A stretch of 64,000 nt of DNA from Variovorax sp. IB41. Lineage in GTDB: Bacteria > Pseudomonadota > Gammaproteobacteria > Burkholderiales > Burkholderiaceae_C. Shown here piece after piece: positions 37,801 through 52,800 of the stretch. The notes below the pieces were generated by a model. That model was not told the DNA's origin. It saw nothing but the letters and a program-made list of their open reading frames with translations, and searched no databases. Where the stretch lies: positions 62,001-126,000 of the forward strand of contig NZ_JAEFCB010000010.1 in NCBI RefSeq assembly GCF_016405905.1, given 5' to 3'. Made by a program: the position numbers and the translations under genes. Positions within the stretch are counted from its first letter, which is position 1, and each line of letters begins with the position of its first letter.

Positions 37801-40800
37801 CGGCCGTCAACGACGCCCCGGTGGCGAGCGACGACGTCGCCAGCACGGCGATCAACACGCCGCTGGCGAACATCCCGGTGTTCGCCAACGACACGGATGT
37901 GGACGGCGACCTGCTCACCGTGACGCAGGCCACGGTGAATCCGGCGCTGGGCACCGTCACCATCAACCCGGACGGCACGCTGAACTTCACGCCCGCCACC
38001 AACGTGACCGGCCCCGTGCAGATCACCTACACGGTGAGCGACGGCAAGGGCGGCACCGACACCGCGGTGCTCACCGTCAATGTCGGCGCCAACACGCCGC
38101 CGCAGAGCGCCGACACCACGGTCAACGGCACGGAAGACACGCCGCTGGTCCTGACGCCGGCCAATTTCCCGTTCACCGATACCGATGCGGGCCAGAGCCT
38201 GGCGAGCGTGCGCATCGACACGATCCCCGCCAACGGCGCGCTGCTGCTCAATGGCGCGGTGGTCACCCCGGGCCAGACCATCTCCGCGAGCGACATCGCG
38301 GCAGGACTCCTGAGCTTCGTGCAGGGCCCCAACGGCAACGGCGCTCCCTACGCGAGCTTCACCTTCTCGGTGCAGGACTCGGGCGGCACCTTCGACACCA
38401 CGCCGAACACGCTCACCTTCAACATCGCCGCGGTCAACGATGCGCCCGTGGCCAACCCCGACACCGCCACCGTCGACGAGGACACGCCCGCGACCGGCAA
38501 CGTGCTGGGCAACGACAACGACGTGGACGGCGATGTGCTCACGGTGACGCAGTTCACCGTCGGCGGCACCACCTTCGCGGCCGGCACCGCCGCGACCCTC
38601 GCGGGCGTGGGCACGCTGCAGATCAACGCCGACGGCAGCTACACCTTCACGCCAGCGGCCAACTACAACGGCCCGGTGCCGGTGGCGACCTACACGGTCA
38701 ACGACGGCACCGCCAATGCGCAGTCCACGCTCACCATCACCGTCGCGCCGGTGGACGACGCATTCACCGATGCCGACGAGACCGTGAGCACCAACGAAGA
38801 CACGCCGCTCACCGGCTCGGTACTCACGGGCACCACGAGCGCGGACGGCCCGGTCACGGTCACCGGCTTCACCGTGGCCGGCGACGCCACCGCCTACGCC
38901 GCGGGCCAGACCGCGACCATCGCCAACGTCGGCACGCTCGCCCTGAACGCCGACGGCAGCTACACCTTCACGCCGCTGGCCGACTACAACGGCCCGGTGC
39001 CGGTCGTCACCTACACCCTGAGCGACGGCTCGAGCACCGACAGCTCGACGCTCGCGATCACGGTCGCGCCCGTCAACGACGCGCCGGTCAACACGCTGCC
39101 GGCCAGCTTCGCGGGCAGCGAAGACACGCCGCTGCCGCTCACCGGCCTCTCGGTGTCCGACGTCGATGCCGCGGGCGGCACGATCACGGTGACGCTCTCG
39201 GTCGCCTCGGGCACGCTCACGGCCGGCCCCGGCGGCGCGGTCGGCGTCAGCGGCTCGGGCACGGGCACCGTGGTGCTCACGGGCACGCAGGCCGACATCA
39301 ACGCCTACCTGGCGTCGAGCGCGCCCGTCTACGTGCCGGTGGCCAACGCCAACGGCGCGGTGGTGCTCACGATGACCACCGACGACGGCGGCAACACCGG
39401 CGGCGGCGCGCTCGCGGACACCGACACCCGCACGATCAACATCGCCCCGGTCAACGATGCGCCCGTGGGCACCGCCGACACCGGCACCGTGGTCGAAGAC
39501 ACGCCGCTCAGCGGCAACGTGCTCGCCAACGACACCGACGTGGACGGCAATGCGCTCACGGTGACGCAGTTCGTCATCGGCGGCAACACCTTCCTGGCCG
39601 GCAGCACCGCGAACCTCGCGGGCGTGGGCGCGCTCACGATCAACAGCGACGGCAGCTACACCTTCACGCCGGCCGCCAACTACAACGGCCCGGTGCCCGT
39701 GGCCACCTACACGCTGAGCGACGGCACCGCCACCGCGCAATCCACGCTCACCCTCAACGTGACGCCGGTGGACGATGCCTTCACCGACGCCAACGAAACC
39801 GTCAGCACCAACGAGGACGCCGCGCTCACCGGCTCCGTGCTGAACGGCACAAGCAGCGTGGACGGTCCGGTGACCGTCACCACCTTCACGGTGGCCGGCG
39901 ACGCCACCACCTACACCGCGGGGCAGACCGCGGCCATCGCCAACGTCGGCACGCTGGTGCTCAACGCCGACGGCAGCTACACCTTCACGCCGGCGGCCAA
40001 CTACAACGGCCCGGTGCCGGTGGTCACGTACAACATGACCGACGGCTCGAGCGGCAACGTCTCCACGCTCACCATCACCGTGCTGCCGGTGGCCGATGCA
40101 CCCGTGGCCAACCCCGACACGGTGGCCGCCACCGAGGACACGCCGCTCACCATCGCCCCGGCCACGCTGCTGGGCAACGACACCGACGTGGACGGCGACA
40201 CGCTCGCCATCCTCAGCGTGCAGGACGGCGTGAACGGCACGGTGAGCCTGGTCGGCGGCAATGTCGTCTTCACGCCCGCGCCCAACTTCAACGGCACCGC
40301 GAGCTTCACCTACACGGTGAGCGACGGCAACGGCGGCACATCGACCGCGACGGTGACGGTCAACGTCGGCGCGGTCAACGATGCACCGACCGGCATCAAC
40401 GACGTGGCCAGCACGGCGATCAACACGCCGCTGGCGAACATCCCGGTGCTCGCGAACGACATCGACGTGGACGGCGATGCGCTCACCGTGACCGGCGCGA
40501 CCGTGGACCCGGCCCTGGGCACGGTCACCGTCAACCCCAACGGCACGCTGAACTTCACGCCCGCCACGAATGTCACCGGGCCGGTGCAGATCACCTACAC
40601 GGTGAGCGACGGCAAGGGCGGCACCGACACCGCGGTGTTGACCGTCAACGTCGGCGCCAACACGCCGCCGGAGAGCGCGGACGCCACCGTCACCGGCATG
40701 GAAGACACGCCGGTCACGCTCTCGCTGGCCAACTTCGCGTTCACCGACGGCGATGCGGGGCAAAGCCTCGCGAGCGTGCGCATCGACACGCTGCCGCTCA

Positions 40801-43800
40801 ACGGCACGCTGCTGCTCAACGGCGTGGCGGTGACGGCGGGGCAGACCATCGCTGCCAGCGAGATCAGCGCCGGCCGCCTGAGCTTCGTGCCGGGCGCCAA
40901 CGGCAATGGCGCAACCTACGCGAGCTTCACCTTCTCGGTGCAGGACTCGGGCGGCGCGTTCGACGCGACGCCGAACACCATCACCTTCGACATCGCCCCG
41001 GTCAACGATGCGCCGCTCGGCAATGCCGACAGCGCCACGACGCCCGAAGACACGCCTGTCAGCGGCAATGTGCTGACCAACGACACCGACGTGGATGGCA
41101 ACACCCTCGCGGTGGCGCAGTTCACGGTCGGCGGCAACACCTTCGCGGCGGGGCAGACCGCCACCCTCGCGGGTGTCGGCACGCTGGTGATCAACGCCAA
41201 CGGAACCTACACCTTCACCCCGGCCGCGAACTACAACGGCCCGGTGCCGGTGGTGAGCTACACGGTCAGCGACGGCACGGACACGGCCAGCTCGACGCTC
41301 ACGCTCTCGGTCACCCCGGTGGACGATGCGTTCACCGACGCCGACGAAGCGGTGACCACCAACGAGGACACGCTGCTCACCGGTTCGGTGCTCACGGGCA
41401 CCACGAGCGTCGATGGGCCGGTGAGCGTCACCGGCTTCACCGTCGCGGGCGATGCCACGGCCTACACGGCGGGGCAGACCGCCACCATCGCGAACGTCGG
41501 CACCTTGGTGATCAATGCCAACGGCAGCTACACCTTCACCCCGGCCGCGAACTACAACGGCCCGGTGCCGCTGGTCACGTACAGCATGACCGACGGATCG
41601 AGCACGGACAGCTCGACGCTGACCATCACCGTCGCGCCGGTGGACGATGCATTCACCGACGCCGACGAGACCGCGAGCACGAACGAAGACACGCCGCTGA
41701 ACGGCTCCGTGCTCACGGGCACCACGAGCGTCGACGGCCCGGTGACGGTCACGAGCTTCACGGTCGCCGGAGACGCCACGGTCTACACCGCCGGCCAGAC
41801 TGCGACCATCGCGAACATCGGCACGCTGGTGATCAATGCGAACGGAAGCTACACCTTCACGCCCGCCACGAACTACAACGGCCCGGTGCCGGTCGCCACG
41901 TACAGCATGACGGACGGCTCGAGCAGCGACACCTCCACGCTCGCGATCAACGTCACCGCGGTCAACGACGGCCCCGTCGGCAACCCCGACACCGCCACCG
42001 TGACCGAGGACGTGCCCGCCACGGGCAACGTGCTGGGCAACGACACCGACGTCGACGGCGACACCTTGACGGTCACCGGCTTCACGGTGGCCGGCGACGG
42101 CACCTTCACCGCGGGGCAGACCGCGACCATCGCGGGCGTCGGCACGCTGGTGATCAATGCCAACGGCAGCTACACCTTCACGCCGGCCGCGAACTACAAC
42201 GGCCCGGTGCCGGTGGTGACGTACACGGTGAGCGACGGCATGGCCACCGCGACCTCGACGCTGACCCTCACGGTCGGCGCAGTCAACGATGCGCCGGTCA
42301 ACACCTTGCCCACGGGCTGGACGACGAACGAAGACACGACCGTGGGTCTCACCGGCCTGCAGATCACCGACGCGGATGCCGGCAGCGGCCCGATGCGCGT
42401 GACGTTGAGCGTGCCCGCGGGCTCGCTCACGGCAGCTTCGGGCGCAGGCGTCACCGTGACCGGCAGCGGCACGGGCACGCTGATCCTGGAAGGCTCGCAG
42501 GCCAGCATCAATGCGTACCTGGCGAGCGCATCCCGGCCGACCTACGTGCCGGTCGCGAACGCCAATGGCAGTGTCACGCTGACGATGACGACCAGCGACC
42601 TGGGCAACACCGGCGCGGGCGGCGCGCTGACCGACACCGACACCGCGCTCATCGGCATCACACCGATCAACGACGCACCCGAAGGCGCCGACCGCACGGT
42701 CACCCTCGACGAGGACGGCACGTACACCTTCTCGGCGGCGGACTTCCCGATCACCGATGCGGGCGACACGCCCGCCAACGGGCTGGAGTCGGTGGTCATC
42801 ACGAGCCTGCCGCCCGCAGCAGAAGGCGTGCTGCGCCTGAATGGCGTCGAGGTCACTGCAGGCCAGGTGATTCCGGTGGGCAGCCTCGGCCAGCTCACTT
42901 TCACACCCGCGGCCAATGTGAACGGCAACGGCATCGGCGCGTTCACCTTCCAGGTGGTGGACAACGGCGGCACGGCCAACGAGGGGCTGAACACCGACGA
43001 GACGCCCAACACCTTCGCCTTCAACGTCACCGCCGTGAACGACGCACCGGTGGCCAACCCCGACACGGTGGCCGCGACCGAGGACGTGCCGCTGTCGATT
43101 CCGGTGGCGAACCTGCTGGGCAACGACACCGATGCGGAAGGCAACACGCTGACGATCACGAGCGTGCAGGGCGCGGTCAACGGCACGGTGAGCCTCGTGG
43201 GCGGCAATGTGGTCTTCACGCCCGCGGCGAATTTCAACGGCACGGCCAGCTTCACGTACACGGTGAGCGACGGCAACGGCGGCACATCCACCGCGACCGT
43301 CACGGTCAACGTCGCCGCGGTCAACGATGCGCCCGTGGCCGGGGACGACGTGGCGACGACGCCGATCAACGCGCCGCTCGCGAACATCCCGGTGCTTGCG
43401 AACGACACCGATGTGGACGGCGATGCGCTCAGCGTGACCGGTGCGACGGTCAACCCCGCGCTCGGCACGGTGACGGTGAATGCGGACGGCACGCTGAACT
43501 TCACGCCCGCGGCGAACGTGACGGGCCCGGTGCAGATCACCTACACGGTGAGCGACGGCCAGGGCGGCACGGACACTGCCGTGCTCACGGTCAACATCGG
43601 CGCGAACACGCCGCCGCAAAGCGCGGACGCGACGGTCAACGGCACCGAAGACACGCCGGTGGCGCTCACACTCGCGAACTTCGCTTTCACCGACGGCGAT
43701 GCAGGCCAGAGCCTCTCGGGCGTTCGCATCGACACGCTGCCGCTCAACGGCACGCTGCTGCTCAATGGCATTGCGGTGACGGCCGGGCAGACCATCTCGG

Positions 43801-46800
43801 CGGCGGACATTGCCGCCGGTCGCCTCGGCTTCGCGCCAGGCGCGAACGGCAACGGCGCGACGTACGCGAGCTTCACCTTCTCGGTGCAGGATTCGGGTGG
43901 CGCGTTCGACACGGCGCCGAACACCATCACGTTCAACATCGCGGCGGTCAACGACGCACCGGTGGCCAACCCGGACACGGTGACAGCGACCGAAGACACA
44001 CCGCTGTCGATCCCGGTGGCGACCCTGCTGGGCAACGACACCGATGTAGAAGGCAACACACTCACCATCACCAGCGTGCAGGGCCCAGTCAACGGCACGG
44101 TGAGCCTCGTGGGCGGCAATGTCGTCTTCACGCCGGCGCCCAACTTCAACGGCGCCGCCAGCTTCACCTACACGGTGACCGACGGCAACGGCGGAACCGC
44201 GACGGGCACGGTGACGGTCAACGTCGGCGCGGTCAACGACGCGCCGGTGGCGGGCGACGACGTGGCGACCACGCCCATCAACACGCCGCTCGCGAACATC
44301 CCGGTGCTCGCGAACGACAGCGACGTGGACGGCAACGCGCTGACCGTGACCCAGGCCACGGTCGACCCCGCGCTGGGCACGGTCACCCTCAATCCGGACG
44401 GCACGCTCAACTTCACGCCCGCCAACAATGTGACCGGCCCTGTGCAGATCACCTACACGGTGAGCGACGGCCAGGGCGGCACCGACACGGCGGTGCTCAC
44501 GGTCAACATCGGCGCCAACACGCCGCCCGAGAGTGCGGACGCGACGGTCGACGGCACCGAAGACACGCCGGTCACGCTCACGACCGCCAACTTCGCCTTC
44601 ACCGACGGCGATGCGGGCCAGAGCCTCGCGAGCGTGCGCATCGACACGCTGCCGCTCAACGGGACGCTGCTGCTCGATGGCATCGCGGTGACGGCCGGGC
44701 AGACCATCTCGGCGGCGGACATCGCGGCCGGGCGCCTGGGCTTCGCGCCGGGCGCGAACGGCAATGGCGCGGCGTATGCGAGCTTCACCTTCTCGGTGCA
44801 GGACTCGGGCGGCGCGTTCGATGCGACACCGAACACGCTCACGTTCAACATTGCCGCGGTCAACGACGCACCCGTGGCCAACCCCGACACGGTGGCCGCA
44901 ACGGAAGACACGCCGCTGTCCATCCCGATCGCGAACCTGCTGGGCAACGACACCGACGTGGAGGGCAACACGCTGACGCTGGACAGCGTGCAGGGCGCGG
45001 TCAACGGCACGGTCAGCATCGTGGGCGGCAACGTCGTCTTCACGCCGACGCCGAACTTCAACGGCACGGCCAGCTTCACCTACACGGTGAGCGATGGCAA
45101 TGGCGGTACTTCCACCGCGACGGTGACGGTCAGTGTCGGCGCAGTCAACGATGCGCCGGTGGCGACCGACGACACAGCGACCACGCCAATCAACACACCG
45201 ATCGCGAACATCCCGGTGCTCGCGAACGACACCGACGTGGATGGCGATGCGCTCTCGGTGACCAGTGCGACGGTGGACCCGGCGCTTGGCACGGTCACGG
45301 TCAATGCCAACGGCACGCTCAACTTCACGCCCGCGACGAATGTCACCGGCCCGGTGCAGATCACCTACACGGTGAGCGACGGGAAGGGCGGCACGGACAC
45401 CGGCGTGCTCATCGTCAACATCGGCGCGAACACGCCGCCGCAAAGCGCGGACGCGACGGTCGCAGGCACGGAGGACACGTCCGTCACGCTGACGACCGCC
45501 AACTTCGCCTTCACCGACAGCGATGCGGGGCAGAGCCTCTCGGGCGTTCGCATCGACACGCTGCCGCTCAACGGCACGCTGCTGCTCAATGGCATCGCGG
45601 TGACTGCGGGGCAGACCATTTCGGCGGCGGACATCGCGGCCGGGCGCCTCGGCTTCGCGCCAGGCGCGAACGGCAACGGCGCAACGTACGCGAGCTTCAC
45701 CTTCTCCGTGCAGGACTCGGGCGGCGCGTTCGACGCGACACCGAACACCATCACCTTCAACATCGCCGCAGTGAACGACGTGCCGGTCGCCAACCCCGAT
45801 ACGGTGGCGGCGACCGAAGACACACCGCTGTCGATTCCCGTGGCGACCCTGCTCGGCAACGACACCGATGTGGAAGGCAACACGCTGACGATCACCAGCG
45901 TGCAGGGTGCGGTCAACGGCACGGTGAGCCTCGTGGGCGGCAACGTCGTCTTCACACCGGCGCCGAATTTCAACGGCACCGCCAGCTTCACCTACACGGT
46001 GAGCGACGGCAACGGCGGCACATCGACCGCAACGGTGACGGTCAACGTCGGCGCGGTCAACGATGCGCCCGTGGCCACCGACGATGTCGCGAGCACGCCG
46101 ATCAACACACCGCTGTCGGGGATTCCGGTGCTCGCCAACGACACCGACGTGGACGGCGACGCGCTCACCCTGACCGGCGCGACGGTGGACCCGGCGCTCG
46201 GCACGGTCACCGTCAACCCCAACGGCACGCTGAATTTCACGCCGGCCGCCAACGTGACGGGGCCGGTGCAGATCGAATACACGGTCAGCGACGGCAAGGG
46301 CGGCACCGACACCGGCGTGCTCACGGTCAACATCGGCGCCAACACGCCGCCGCAGAGCGCGGACGCGACCGTCGGCGGCACCGAAGACACGCCGGTCACA
46401 CTCTCGCCCGCCAACTTCGCCTTCACCGATGCGGACGCGGGGCAGAGCCTGTCGAGCGTGCGCATCGACACGCTGCCGGTGAACGGCACGCTGTTGCTGA
46501 ATGGCGTGGCGGTGACGGCCGGGCAGACCATCTCGGCCAGCGACATCGCCGCGGGGCGCCTCGGCTTCGTGCCGGGTGCCAACGGCAACGGCGCGGCCTA
46601 TGCGAGCTTCACCTTCTCGGTGCAGGACTCGGGCGGCGCGTTCGATGCGACGCCGAACACGATCACCTTCAACATCGCGGCGGTCAACGACGTGCCGGTG
46701 GCCAATCCCGATACCGTCGCGGCGACCGAGGACACGCCGCTGTCGATCCCCGTCGCGAACCTGCTGGGCAACGACACCGATGTGGAAGGCAACACGCTGA

Positions 46801-49800
46801 CGATCACGAGCGTGCAGGGCGCCGTCAATGGCTCCGTGAGCCTTGTGGGCGGCAATGTCGTCTTCACGCCAGCGCCGAACTTCAACGGCGCTGCGAGCTT
46901 CACGTACACGGTGAGCGACGGCAACGGCGGCACGTCCACCGCGACGGTGACGGTCAATGTCGGCGCGGTCAACGACGCACCGGTGGCGGGCGACGATGTG
47001 GCGACCACGCCGATCAACACGCCGCTGGCGAACATCCCGGTGCTCGCGAACGACGCGGACGTGGACGGCGATGCGCTCAGCGTGACGGGCGCGACGGTGA
47101 ATCCGGCGCTCGGCACCGTCACGGTCAATCCAAATGGCACGCTCAACTTCACACCCGCCACCAACGTCTCGGGCCCGGTGCAGATCACCTACACGGTGAG
47201 CGACGGCAAGGGCGGCACGGACACCGCGGTGCTCACGGTCAACGTGGGCGCGAATACGCCGCCCGAGAGCGAGAGCGTGACGGTCAACGGTACCGAAGAC
47301 ACGACCGTCACCCTGACGACGGCCAACTTCATCTTCTTCGACACCGACGCGGGCCAGACGCTCGCGAACGTGCGCATCGACGCGCTGCCCGTGAACGGCA
47401 CGCTGCTGTTCAACGGCGTGGCGGTGGCGGTGGGGCAGCTCGTCTCGGCCGCGGACATCGCGGCCGGGGCGCTCACCTTCGTGCCCGGCGCCAACGGCAA
47501 CGGCGCGGCCTATGCGAGCCTTGCGTTCTCGGTGCAGGACTCGGGCGGCGCGTTCGACACGGCACCGAACACCATCACCTTCGACATCGCGGCGGTCAAC
47601 GACACGCCCGTGGGCAACCCCGACAGCGTCGTCACCAACGAGGACACGCCAGCCACGGGCAATGTGCTGATCAACGACACGGACGTCGAAGGCGGGCCAC
47701 TCACGGTGACGCAGTTCACCATCGGCGGCAACACCTTCACAGCAGGCCAGACCGCGACCATCGCGAACGTCGGCACGCTGGTGATCAACGGCGATGGCAG
47801 CTACACCTTCACACCGGCCGCGAACTACAACGGCCCGGTGCCGGTGGCGACGTATACCGTCACCGATGGCACAGCCACGGCCACCTCCACGCTGAGCTTC
47901 AGCGTGACGGCGGTGGACGATGCGTTCACGGATGCCGACGAGACCGTCAGCACGAACGAGGACACGACGCTGACCGGCTCGGTGCTCACGGGCACGACGA
48001 GCGTGGACGGCGCGGTGACGGTCACGAGCTTCACCGTCGCCGGCGACGGCACCACGTACACGGCGGGGCAAACCGCCAACATCGCCAACGTCGGCACGCT
48101 GGTGATCAACGCGAACGGCAGCTACACCTTCACGCCGGCCGCCAATTACAACGGCCCCGTGCCGGTGGTCACGTACAGCATGACCGACGGATCGAGCGGC
48201 GACACCTCGACGCTGAACATCACGGTGGTGCCGGTGGACGATCCGTTCACCGACGCGAACGAAACCGCGAGCACGAACGAAGACACGCCGCTCACAGGTT
48301 CGGTGCTCACGGGCACCACGAGCGTGGACGGGCCCGTGACGGTTGCCAGCTTCAGCGTGGCTGGCGATGCCACTGTCTACACGGCAGGCCAGGCCGCGAC
48401 GATCGCGAACGTCGGCACCTTGGTGATCAACACCGACGGCACCTACACTTTCACGCCGGCCGCGAACTACAACGGCCCGGTGCCGCTGGTCACGTACAGC
48501 CTGACCGATGGATCGAGCACGGACACCTCCACGCTCGCCATCACCGTCGCGCCGGTGGACGATCCGTTCACCGACGCGAACGAAACCGTCAGCACGAACG
48601 AGGACACGACGCTCACCGGCTCGGTGCTGACCGGCACCACCAGCCCGGACGGCAATGTCACCGTGACCAGTTTCACGTTGGCGGGCAGCGCCACGGTCTA
48701 CCTCGCGGGGCAGACGGCGACCATCGCGAACGTGGGCACGCTGGTGATCGCGGGCGACGGCAGCTACACCTTCACGCCTGTGACGAACTACAACGGCCCG
48801 GTGCCGCTCGTCACGTACAGCCTCACCGATGGATCGAGCGGCGACACCTCGACGCTCGCGATCACGGTCACGCCGGTGGACGATCCGTTCACGGATGCCG
48901 ACGAAGCGGTGTCCACCAACGAGGACACGACGCTGACCGGCTCGGTGCTTACTGGCACCACGAGCGTCGACGGCCCGGTGACGGTCACGAGCTTCACGCT
49001 GGCGGGCAGCGCCACGGTGTACACCGCGGGCCAGACGGCGACCATCGCCAACGTGGGCACCCTGGTCATCAACGCCAACGGCACCTACACCTTCACCCCG
49101 GCCGCGAACTACAACGGCCCGGTCCCCGTGGCCACGTACAGCCTGACCGACGGATCGAGCACGGACACCTCCACGCTCACGATCACCGTCGCCCCGGTGG
49201 ACGACGCATTCGCCGATGCCGACGAAACGGCTTCCACCAACGAAGACACGCCGCTGACCGGCTCCGTGCTCACGGGCACGACGAGCGTCGATGGCCCGGT
49301 GACGGTCACGGGCTTCAGCGTGGCCGGCGATGCCACGGTGTACACGGCGGGCCAGACCGCGACCATCGCGAACGTCGGCACGCTGGTCATCAACACCGAT
49401 GGCACGTACACCTTCACCCCGGCCGCGAACTACAACGGCCCGGTGCCCGTGGTGACCTACAGCATGACCGATGGGTCCAGCACCGACACCTCGACGCTGA
49501 CCCTCACCGTCACGCCGGTGGACGACCCGTTCACAGATGCGAACGAAACCGTCACCACGAATGAAGACACGCCGCTCGCCGGCTCCGTGCTCACGGGCAC
49601 GAGCAGCGTGGACGGGCCGGTGACGGTCACGAGCTTCACGGTCGCAGGGGATGGCACGACGTACACGGCCGGCCAGACGGCGACCATCGCGAACGTCGGC
49701 ACCTTGGTCATCAACGCGAACGGCAGCTACACCTTCACGCCGGCCGCCAACTACAACGGCCCGGTGCCGGTGGTCACGTACAGCATGACCGACGGTTCGA

Positions 49801-52800
49801 GCCCGGACACCTCGACGCTCACGATCACCGTCGCTGCGGTGGACGATGCGTTCACCGACGCCGACGAGACCGCGACGACGAACGAGGACACGCCGCTCAC
49901 GGGCTCCGTGCTCACGGGCACCACGAGCGTCGATGGCCCGGTGACGGTCACGAGCTTCACGCTCGCAGGCGACGCTACGGTCTACACCGCGGGCCAGACG
50001 GCGACCATCGCCAACGTGGGCACCCTGGTCATCAACGCCAACGGCACCTACACCTTCACCCCGGCCGCGAACTACAACGGCCCGGTCCCCGTGGCCACGT
50101 ACAGCCTGACCGACGGATCGAGCACGGACATCTCCACGCTCACGATCACCGTCGCCCCGGTGGACGACCCGTTCACCGATGCGAACGAAACGGCCAGCAC
50201 CAACGAAGACACGCCGCTCACCGGCTCCGTGCTCACGGGCACGACGAGCCCGGACGGCGCCGTCACGGTGACCAGCTTCACCGTGGCCGGCGACGCGACG
50301 GTCTACACCGCGGGGCAGACGGCGACGATCGCCAGCGTCGGCACGCTCGTGATCAACGGCGACGGCACCTACACCTTCACGCCGGCCGCCAACTACAACG
50401 GTCCGGTGCCGGTGGCCACGTACAGCATGAGCGATGGGTCGAGCACCGATACGTCCACGCTGACCATCACTGTCGCGCCCGTTGACGATGCCTTCACCGA
50501 CGCCGACGAAACGGCCGGCACGAATGAAGACACGCCGCTCACCGGCTCGGTGCTGACCGGCACGACGAGTCCGGACGGCGCCGTCACGGTGACCAGCTTC
50601 ACGCTGGCCGGCGACGCCACCGTGTACACGGCGGGCCAGACCGCGACCATCGCCAACTTCGGCACGCTGGTGATCAACGCGAACGGCAGCTACACCTTCA
50701 CCCCGGCCGCGAACTACAACGGCCCGGTGCCCGTCGCGACCTACAGCATGACCGACGGCTCGAGCACGGACACGTCGACGCTGACGATCACGGTCGCCGC
50801 GGTGGACGATCCGTTCACCGACGCGAACGAAACCGTCAGCACCAACGAGGACACGCCGCTCACCGGCTCCGTGCTCACGGGCACGACAAGCGTGGACGGC
50901 CCGGTCACCGTCACGGGCTTCAGCATTGCAGGCGACGCCACGGTCTACACCGCCGGCCAGACCGCGACGATCGCGGGCGTCGGCACGCTGGTGATCGGTG
51001 CCAACGGCAACTACATCTTCACGCCCGCGGCCAACTACAACGGCCCGGTCCCGGTGGTCACGTACAGCATGACCGACGGCTCGAGCACCGACACCTCCGC
51101 GCTCACGATCACCGTCGCGCCGGTGGACGACGCCTTCACCGACGCCGACGAAACGGCCACCACGAACGAAGACACGCCGCTGAACGGTTCGGTGCTCACA
51201 GGCACCACGAGCGTGGACGGACCGGTGAGCGTGACCGGCTTCACCGTGGCAGGCGACGCCACGGCCTACACGGCCGGCCAGACCGCGAACATCGCAGGCG
51301 TCGGCACGCTGGTGATCAACGCGAACGGCAGCTACACCTTCACACCGGCCGCCAATTACAACGGGCCTGTGCCGGTGGTCACCTACAGCCTGACCGATGG
51401 CTCCAGCGCCGACACCTCGACGCTCGCGATCACCGTCGCGCCGGTGGACGACGCCTTCGCCGATGCGAACGAAACCGCGAACACCAACGAAGACACGCCG
51501 CTCACCGGCTCGGTGCTCACCGGCACCACGAGCGTGGACGGCCCCGTCACGGTCGCGGGCTTCACGGTGGCGGGCGACGGCACGACCTACACGGCCGGCC
51601 AGACCGCCACCATCGCCGGCATCGGCACGCTGGTGATCAACGCGAACGGCAGCTACACCTTCACGCCGGCGGCCAACTACAACGGCCCGGTCCCGTTGGT
51701 CACCTACAGCATGACCGATGGTTCGAGCACCGACACCTCGACGCTGACCCTCACCGTCGATGCCGTGAACGACGCGCCCGTTGCCGGCGACGACACCGCC
51801 AGCACGCCGATCAACACGCCGCTCACCGGCATCCCGGTGCTGGGCAACGACACCGATGCCGACGGCGACACGCTCACCGTGACCGGCGCCACCGTCGCCC
51901 CGGGCCTCGGCGCGGTCAACGTGAACCCGGACGGCACGATCGATTTCACGCCCGCCGCCGGCGTGACCGGCCAGGTGCAGATCACCTACACCGTGAGCGA
52001 CGGCAAGGGCGGCACCGACACCGCGGTGCTGACCGTCACCGTGGGCAACAACACGCCGCCCGAGGGCGCGGACGCCACGGCGAACGGCACCGAGGACACG
52101 CCGCTCGTGCTAACGCCCGCGAACTTCCCGTTCACCGACCCCGACGCGGGCCAGGGGCTGGCCGCGGTGCGCATCGATGCGCTGCCGGCCAACGGCACGC
52201 TGCTGCTGAACGGCGTGGCGGTGAGCGCGGGCCAGCTGGTCTCGGCGGCCGACATCGCGGCCGGCCGGCTCACCTTCGTGCCGGGCGCCAACGGCAACGG
52301 CACGGGCTACGCGAGCCTGCGCTTCACGGTGCAGGACACGGCCGGCGCGTTCGACGCCGCGCCCAACACGCTGCGCCTGGACATCGCGCCGGTCAACGAC
52401 GCGCCCGTGCTCGTCGCGCCGCCCACCGGCACCGTCACCGCCGAAGACACGCCGCTCGCCGGCACGGTGCAGGCGGCCGACCCCGACGGCGATGCGCTCG
52501 GCTACACGGTCACCCAGGGGCCGGCGCACGGCACGCTGGTGATCAATCCCGACGGCAGCTACGTCTACACGCCGGCGCCCGATTTCAACGGCGCCGACAG
52601 CTTCACCGTCGAGGTCTCGGACGGCCGCGGCGGCACGCTCGTGGTGACCGTGCCGGTCAGCGTCACGCCGGTGAACGACGCGCCGGTCGCGCGGCCCGAT
52701 GCGGCCATCGCGCCGGCCGGCGCCGCCGTGACCATCGACGTGCTGGGCAACGACACCGATGCCGACGGCGATGCGCTTACCGTGCGCGCCATCGACGGCG

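Noticed and set aside
36690..48071. A 3793-codon open frame on the minus strand inside the giant gene
   Set aside because: It is the antisense shadow of the repeats: high-GC codon periodicity on the sense strand removes stops from this antisense frame, and tandem copies extend it. The translation is Arg/His/Val-rich low complexity with no domain.
29715..52391. Regular repeats possibly being a CRISPR array or satellite
   Set aside because: Units are 280-384 bp, whole codons, and encode cadherin/Ig-like domains in one frame; no short repeat-spacer structure exists.
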